From: DATKCA01 sp035544675
Lineage (GTDB): Bacteria; Acidobacteriota; Thermoanaerobaculia; Gp7-AA8
Length of the DNA: 27,807 bases
Assembly (NCBI GenBank): GCA_035544675.1
Contig: DATKCA010000021.1
Coordinates: 1-27,807, forward strand
Direction of reading: 5' to 3'
In this document: piece by piece, positions 23,275 to 27,807 of the stretch
Layout: the number at the start of each line of letters is the position of its first letter
Numbering within the stretch: the stretch's first letter is position 1
The notes under the pieces: model-generated
Told to the model about the DNA's origin: nothing
Databases searched by the model: none
What the model saw: the letters and a program-made list of their open reading frames with translations, nothing else
Made by a program: the position numbers and the translations under genes

Positions 23275-25608
23275 TTATCCGTGCCGCTGAAATGTCTTAC
23301 CGACGAGCTTCCAGCCATCCTCGAACCGGTACAGCGAAATGTAGTCGGTGAAAATCTGCTTCCCGTCGCGGAAAAGATCGACCTTGACCACGGCTGAATC
23401 GCCCGACCGATCGAGGATGACGATCCTGGCGGTCGTTTGCGGCCGGGCAGCGCTGGCCGCGCGAGGGTTCGATTTCGTCAGTCGCTCGATCCACGCTTCT
23501 CGCGTGACCTGATTCACTCCGGTATTCGTCCGCACGAACATGACGAACGATTCGTGCATGCCGCTGCGCATCTTCTCCGCGTCGCCGTCGATGTGGACAC
23601 CGTGCACATACGCGCGGTCGACGACCTCCACGATCGCGGCGTCGTCCGCGTCCCCGGCCGGTTTCTTCGGCTCCGCCGCCTGCGGATGCAGGCGAGCGAA
23701 CTCTTCGGCGAGAGCACGGGCGGCGTCCGGGTTGGTACCGGTAAGGAAATCGACGATCGGCGTCAGGTTCTGCCGCGCTGTATAGCCGCGCGGATTCAGC
23801 TTCGCCGACTTGTCCAGGAGCGTGCGGGCGCTGTCGCGCCTTCCCTGAAGAACCGCAAAGACTCCGGCCAGTCCGTTGGCCGCTTCCGACTCCGGATAGA
23901 GGTCGAGTGCCACGGCTGATAGCGTCATCGCCCGCTCGATGTTCCCCTGCTGGGCGGCCGCTTCGGATGCGCCAACCAGACCGCGCGAGAAATCGGGCGT
24001 GATGGAAGCGCCGCGGAACATCGATCGGAGTCGATCCGCGATTGCAGGATCGACTAGGTCCGAAGCGGTGAGCCGCTTGACGTCATCGGTCCACACTCGC
24101 GACCAATCTGCCGCCCAGGTCCGGATCAGGTCTTCGGCCGGCTTGTCGAAGCGGTATTGGCGCGGGATGCTGCGATCCCTTCGGTAGAGATCGATGTAGT
24201 CGCGGAAGAAGACCAATTCTCCTTCGCGGTGATACCTTTCGAGATCAGCGCCGCTCGCAGCCAGTCGTCGGGCCATGTACGAACCGACTTTGATGAATGG
24301 CTGGCCGGCGGCGGGATGCCGCCCACGGTCGAGAATCGTGTCTGAGCCTTCGATCCTGGCCAATCGATCGCGCTTCACAGCATCGTTGAAGTAGCGGAAC
24401 GCCGCACGCAGCTCGGTTGCATCGTTGCTGAGCGCTTTTCCGTATCGATCGTAGTAGCCCAGTCCGTTGTTCCAGGCACTGCCGAGAGCCGTGGCAATCG
24501 CCGACTCTGCGCGATCGGGAAGAAAGAAACCAGCATTCCACGAGTCGCCGAGGAACAGCAATGCAAGCCGGTCGAGGAAGATGCTGAGGTTCGCGCCTTC
24601 GAGATTTGTCGCCAGTGCCACGGCGAACTTCTGGCGCGGCAGATAGAGCAGCTCGGTGCGCGTCTCCTGCTGCGAGCCACCATGTGCGGCTCGAAAACGG
24701 CCGCCTGCAGGCGTGACGCTCCAGCCGAGGCCGTACCGCGTGGCCGTGCCGCCGCGGGTCGTGAGGCCAGTCCACATCAACTCGACTGTTTCACGGGTCA
24801 GCACCTTATCGATGCCCTGGACGAACTTGATCATGTCGACCACCGTCGACCTCGTGCCTCCGGCGGCGAACCGCGAGCTGATGTCGACATATTCAGAGTG
24901 TCGCAGCTTTCCGCCGGCCACTTCGTATCCACGGACGCGATTCGGAATCACTGCGCGTGGATCATCCATCCTCGTGTTCGTCATCCCCATCGGCCGCCAC
25001 ACCTCGGCGGCCATGAATTCACCGTAGGGCTTTCCTGATGCGCCTTCGATCACGGCCCCGAGGAGGTTGTAGCCGTAACTCGAGTAGCGATAACTCGTGC
25101 CCGGCTCGGCCACGAGGTCGAAGTCCTGGAATATGGCCAACGCCTCGCGTGTGTTCCGCGGCTCTCTGATCCGGCCCTCGGCAGCGTAATTGCGGTAATG
25201 ACTGATCCCACCGAGATGGCCGAGCAGTTGGCGAACGGTGACGGGATGGTCCTTGCGCGGGAACTCCGGCACGTACTTCTGAACCTCGGCGTCGAGATCG
25301 ATCTTGCCCTGCTCCACGAGCTCGAGGATGGCCACCGCCGTCATCGGCTTGGTCACCGACGCCATGCGATACGACGATTCGGCCGTGGCCGGAACCTTGT
25401 TTTCCACGTCGGCCAGGCCGAAGCCCTTCGCCCAGACGAAGCCGTCTTTCATCACCGCGACCGACAACCCGGGAATCTGATTGGCGGTCATCTTCCTGGC
25501 CACAAACTCCTCGAAATCGCGCAGTTGCGCCTCGTAAGGCTGTGCGATGGCGGAAACCGCGACGAAACAAACAAGCACAGCGCGGAGCGTGAGCGCGGTC
25601 AAACGCAT
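23275..25608 (-). CDS. Secreted beta-lactamase-family serine hydrolase with TPR-like and lumazine-binding-like domains
   Basis: A 777-residue exported protein with three parts. A signal peptide (1-22, ending AIAQ) precedes a class C beta-lactamase/DD-peptidase fold (about 28-370). That fold has S84-x-x-K87 in ASVTKP, YSSYGYNLLG (175-184) in the place of Tyr-x-Asn, and HGG (309-311) in the place of Lys-Thr-Gly. Such proteins are usually esterases, D-amino-acid peptidases or amidases rather than antibiotic-destroying enzymes. Residues about 540-645 form a TPR-like helical region. Residues about 655-777 (AYVHGVHIDGDAEKMRSGMH, and ending FEDGWKLVGKTFQ) match the putative lumazine-binding/NTF2-like family. 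AGGAGG 6 nt before ATG 25608 fixes the start. It lies between the GVYG protein and the permease. Confidence 0.88.
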   Translation of the reverse strand: MRLTALTLRAVLVCFVAVSAIAQPYEAQLRDFEEFVARKMTANQIPGLSVAVMKDGFVWAKGFGLADVENKVPATAESSYRMASVTKPMTAVAILELVEQGKIDLDAEVQKYVPEFPRKDHPVTVRQLLGHLGGISHYRNYAAEGRIREPRNTREALAIFQDFDLVAEPGTSYRYSSYGYNLLGAVIEGASGKPYGEFMAAEVWRPMGMTNTRMDDPRAVIPNRVRGYEVAGGKLRHSEYVDISSRFAAGGTRSTVVDMIKFVQGIDKVLTRETVELMWTGLTTRGGTATRYGLGWSVTPAGGRFRAAHGGSQQETRTELLYLPRQKFAVALATNLEGANLSIFLDRLALLFLGDSWNAGFFLPDRAESAIATALGSAWNNGLGYYDRYGKALSNDATELRAAFRYFNDAVKRDRLARIEGSDTILDRGRHPAAGQPFIKVGSYMARRLAASGADLERYHREGELVFFRDYIDLYRRDRSIPRQYRFDKPAEDLIRTWAADWSRVWTDDVKRLTASDLVDPAIADRLRSMFRGASITPDFSRGLVGASEAAAQQGNIERAMTLSAVALDLYPESEAANGLAGVFAVLQGRRDSARTLLDKSAKLNPRGYTARQNLTPIVDFLTGTNPDAARALAEEFARLHPQAAEPKKPAGDADDAAIVEVVDRAYVHGVHIDGDAEKMRSGMHESFVMFVRTNTGVNQVTREAWIERLTKSNPRAASAARPQTTARIVILDRSGDSAVVKVDLFRDGKQIFTDYISLYRFEDGWKLVGKTFQRHG

Positions 25609-25627
25609 GGGGACCTCCTGATGACCA

Positions 25628-25774
25628 CTACGGCGCGAGCATATCGGAGGTTGCACGAAGATCTCGATCGGCGTTAGAAGCGGAGAGCCATGCCGTCATC
25701 TGCGCGTTCAGCCACGCTCTCTCGTTCGCTTCCCGGACTGCGCGACGCGCATCGAGGAAGAGCGCGCGTTTCAC
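25628..25774 (-). CDS. Possible 48-residue small protein or broken C-terminal tail
   Basis: A GTG codon directly follows the TGA of the preceding gene in the same frame and opens 48 codons, ending TAG 20 nt before the serine hydrolase start. The predicted peptide is helical and Ala/Arg-rich (begins VKRALFLDARRAVREANERA). It has no recognisable family and no Shine-Dalgarno site of its own. It could be a short coupled gene, the former C-terminus of the GVYG protein cut by a stop, or chance in GC-rich DNA. I consider chance at least as likely as the other two together. Confidence 0.25.
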   Translation of the reverse strand: MKRALFLDARRAVREANERAWLNAQMTAWLSASNADRDLRATSDMLAP

Positions 25775-26599
25775 TCATTCGCTTCGCGGGACCGCGGCAC
25801 GCCTGATACTCGGCGCGCTGCGACGCTCGCGATCCGCCGCAATACTCATCGTCTTCGCCATCCCGTACGCCTCGGGGTGCAGCAGACGGCCGCGCTCGCG
25901 CGCGCCTTTCCACGACTCCACGACGATCGGATTCCAGACTGCGTAGGCATCGCGGCGCGCACCGATGACCTGCCACGAAACTCTCATCGACCCGTGACCG
26001 CCGGCGATCCTGAACCGATTGTTCGCGATCTCTTCGGCGATGTAGACCGGAGCCGACTCGCCGATGCAGGTGAGCTGGTACCGGAAGTCGCGATTGAGGG
26101 CCTCGAACCAGTCGGGAAGCTGGACGATCGCTGAGCCCTCGCCGTCGAGCGTCACCGTTCCGGAATAGAGGTTCATCATGTCGGGCGACTCGACGAACGA
26201 GTGCGAGAGGTACTTGTTGTGCGGATCGAGCGGGTGATCGATCCGGAACGATCCGGCCGCCTTGACGAGCGTGCCCGATGTGCCGAGGTGTCCGTTGAAG
26301 TATCCGGCCCATGAGGTGTTCGGTGCGGCTCCGTAGACGCCGACGGCATCGGCCGTCGTACCGGTCGTCTCACCCCACACGCCTGTCCCGTCGGCATTCG
26401 GCGAGAAGCCGTAAACGCCCGTGAACCCCTGCCCACTGGCGCCGTCTCCGCCGGGGCTCGACCCGAGGACGCCGGCGGCTTCGTGTCCGAGGTGACCGAT
26501 GTTTCCTGTCGGAACATGTTCGCCACGCATTGCGTAACCGGCGGCGACCAGAAACGCCGCGCATCCGAGCGCGATCACTGCCTGCAGCGAGGTTCGCAT
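25775..26599 (-). CDS. Secreted GVYG-repeat protein with conserved C-terminal domain
   Basis: A 274-residue exported or surface protein. The N-terminus (1-24) is a signal or membrane anchor. Residues about 35-95 carry four GV(L/Y/W)G units (43-46, 61-64, 73-76, 87-90), like the beta-helical repeats of tail-spike and adhesin stalks. Residues about 110-246 form a conserved domain I have met in proteins of soil bacteria: SFRIDHPLDPHNKYLSHSF (117-135), VESPDMMNLYSG, then LPDWFEALNRDFRYQLTCIG and a late LHPEAYG. It has no named enzymatic role. AAGGAG 6 nt before ATG 26599 fixes the start. Only 11 nt separate it from the copper amine oxidase gene, so the two are cotranscribed. It may display or anchor something outside the cell. 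Confidence 0.82.
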   Translation of the reverse strand: MRTSLQAVIALGCAAFLVAAGYAMRGEHVPTGNIGHLGHEAAGVLGSSPGGDGASGQGFTGVYGFSPNADGTGVWGETTGTTADAVGVYGAAPNTSWAGYFNGHLGTSGTLVKAAGSFRIDHPLDPHNKYLSHSFVESPDMMNLYSGTVTLDGEGSAIVQLPDWFEALNRDFRYQLTCIGESAPVYIAEEIANNRFRIAGGHGSMRVSWQVIGARRDAYAVWNPIVVESWKGARERGRLLHPEAYGMAKTMSIAADRERRSAPSIRRAAVPRSE

Positions 26600-26610
26600 C
26601 GTCACTCCTT

Positions 26611-27807
26611 TCACTGGCACTGCGACCGGCTCGGACCGCCGAGCGGGTTGTAGTCGAAGAGGTTGTGCGGCTCGAGATCGACGCCCTGCCAGTGCACGTT
26701 CGTGATGCCGGTCATGACGTTCGATGGATCACCGGGCGCGTGGTCCTCATCGTGCGGATGATGATGAGCCGACGTGCGATGCCACAGCACGATGTTCGTG
26801 TTCTCGACCGATTCGGCGTCGGCGACGCCCATCCCCGGGAAACCGTCGCCGAGCAGGTACTGGTCGGGTTGGAGGTACTGGGTGTTGCTGTACAAGGCAT
26901 CGCGTTCGGCCTGCTTGAACGTCGTCACGGCGAAGTCCATCTGCGTGAACCGTTCCTTGCGCGCCAGGCCGGCCTGCTCGCCGTAGTGCCGCGCGATGCC
27001 GTTCGATGACACGCGCAAGGTGTATCCGATGCGGTGACCGTGGGCGTTGGTCGTGGTGTCCTCGACGCCGATCGTGGAGAACTCCAGGGGATTCCACTGC
27101 ATCGTTCCCTCGCGGCCGCCGTTGAACGGCTCCTCGATGTCTGTCGCTGCGAGCGGCGTCGTCGGTGCCTCGACATGCCTGAACTGCAGCGCGGAGTCTC
27201 CGCCCGGGCCATTCAGGTCGACGTCGATGCGCCACAGCACGTCGTGCATGTGAGCGTCCGTGGTGCTCGTGGGAGGGAAAAACGGATTGTTGTAGCCGGT
27301 CGCGCCGAGCCGGAAGCCGATGCTGCCGTCATCGCGCAGCCGGTATTCGATGATGAAGTCGTAGTTCTCGGCGTCCTGCACACCCCACAACACCAGCTCC
27401 TGTCCGCGACGGCTGATGCTCCGGCCTTCCTTGCACAGCCAGGCGATTCCGCGGTCGGCCGTCTCGGCGACGACTTGCGGCACACTCTGACCGCTCAGCG
27501 TGAGGACGCTGCCTCTCGGGCCCGCGTCGGCAGCGTTCACTTCGCGGATCGACGCAAAGGTGGTCGTTTCGTGATCGTAGAGGCGAAGGAAGGTGAGCTC
27601 GTGGTACGGCACGAAGATCTCCGCCACGCCCGCTTCGCTCAAGACGCGCATCCAGTCGCTGGTCTTCGTGCGCCGCAAATCGGTCGGTCCGAGGACGAGG
27701 CCGCGCCGTCCCTGATTGGAGATGCACGTCCGCCACGCCGTCTCGGCGTTCTCGATCTCGACGCACGTCGAAGGCAGGTTCGTGCTGCAGATGTTGGTTT
27801 CACAGGC
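26611..27807 (-). CDS. Copper amine oxidase, catalytic domain (5' part outside window)
   Basis: The 398 residues seen match the C-terminal catalytic domain of copper/topaquinone amine oxidases, which oxidise primary amines to aldehydes with release of ammonia and H2O2. Residue numbers count from the window edge. The cofactor-forming Tyr is Y149 in ENYDF (the usual Asn-Tyr-Asp/Glu motif). The candidate catalytic Asp is D78 in LYDHE. Copper ligands H186 and H188 lie in AHMHDVLWRIDVDLNG, and the third is probably H349 in LWHRTSAHHHP. GVAEIFVPYHE (60-70) is also conserved. Family proteins are 600-720 residues, so roughly 250-300 residues lie beyond the edge. The visible N-terminal stretch is rich in Cys (positions 2, 7, 15, 28). 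The frame is open through 27807. It leads into the GVYG protein gene 11 nt downstream. Confidence 0.9.
   Translation of the reverse strand, partial: ACETNICSTNLPSTCVEIENAETAWRTCISNQGRRGLVLGPTDLRRTKTSDWMRVLSEAGVAEIFVPYHELTFLRLYDHETTTFASIREVNAADAGPRGSVLTLSGQSVPQVVAETADRGIAWLCKEGRSISRRGQELVLWGVQDAENYDFIIEYRLRDDGSIGFRLGATGYNNPFFPPTSTTDAHMHDVLWRIDVDLNGPGGDSALQFRHVEAPTTPLAATDIEEPFNGGREGTMQWNPLEFSTIGVEDTTTNAHGHRIGYTLRVSSNGIARHYGEQAGLARKERFTQMDFAVTTFKQAERDALYSNTQYLQPDQYLLGDGFPGMGVADAESVENTNIVLWHRTSAHHHPHDEDHAPGDPSNVMTGITNVHWQGVDLEPHNLFDYNPLGGPSRSQCQ

Noticed and set aside
23275..25608. Antibiotic-resistance beta-lactamase
   Set aside because: The fold is right, but YSS and HGG replace canonical motifs and extra domains follow; this group is mostly esterases and peptidases.
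1..27807. tRNA, rRNA, CRISPR, insertion sequence, prophage or attachment sites
   Set aside because: No cloverleaf with conserved T-loop sequence, no regular repeat-spacer pattern, no transposase or integrase motifs, and no long terminal repeats were seen in the gaps, all of which are under about 170 bp.

Overview
The window is a gene-dense, GC-rich bacterial segment with 18 protein-coding genes, including one small doubtful one. I see no tRNA, rRNA, CRISPR array, insertion sequence or phage module, and no gene-free stretch longer than about 170 bases. The organism is most likely a free-living Gram-negative from Acidobacteriota or a similar uncultured soil or sediment lineage. That is inferred from gene style: an Npt-like nucleotide transporter fused to HEAT repeats, a Ser/Thr kinase-AAA-TPR protein, large secreted serine hydrolases with extra domains, and GVYG-repeat secreted proteins. 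No marker gene proves it.

Left part (1-5293): glycogen phosphorylase on the minus strand (its last few C-terminal residues lie outside the window), then a divergent MocR/TauR-type regulator and a class III aminotransferase on the plus strand.

Centre left (5341-13948, all minus, read right to left): a seven-gene, probably single transcription unit. In order of transcription it encodes an ATP/ADP-translocase-like transporter with HEAT repeats, a stand-alone cyclic-nucleotide-binding-fold protein, an exported Shewanella-like metallophosphatase fused to a PI3/4-kinase- or HipA-like kinase domain, a three-gene ABC exporter, and a two-TM membrane protein with an arrestin-like domain. Three junctions overlap by 1-4 nt. 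This is my best candidate for an undescribed system. A protein carrying both phosphatase and kinase-like halves appears to be exported, and the gene heading the operon could move the nucleotide it would need.

Centre right (14090-20198): a small secreted Cys/His protein, an alpha/beta-hydrolase-LuxR fusion regulator, a divergent MddA-like methanethiol S-methyltransferase, and a 1272-residue Ser/Thr kinase-AAA-TPR signalling protein.

Right part (20269-27807): an isopenicillin-N-synthase-type Fe(II)/2-oxoglutarate oxygenase, head to head with a bicupin through an almost symmetrical promoter-like element. Then comes a minus-strand group read from the right edge: copper amine oxidase (N-terminal part outside the window), a GVYG-repeat secreted protein, a three-part beta-lactamase-family serine hydrolase, and an APC amino-acid/amine permease whose end overlaps the bicupin gene by 108 nt.

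Two general traits stand out. Several genes without a Shine-Dalgarno site have a -10-like hexamer only 6-12 nt before the start codon, suggesting leaderless mRNAs. Three convergent pairs meet with 2 or 4 nt between them, or overlap, leaving no room for a terminator.
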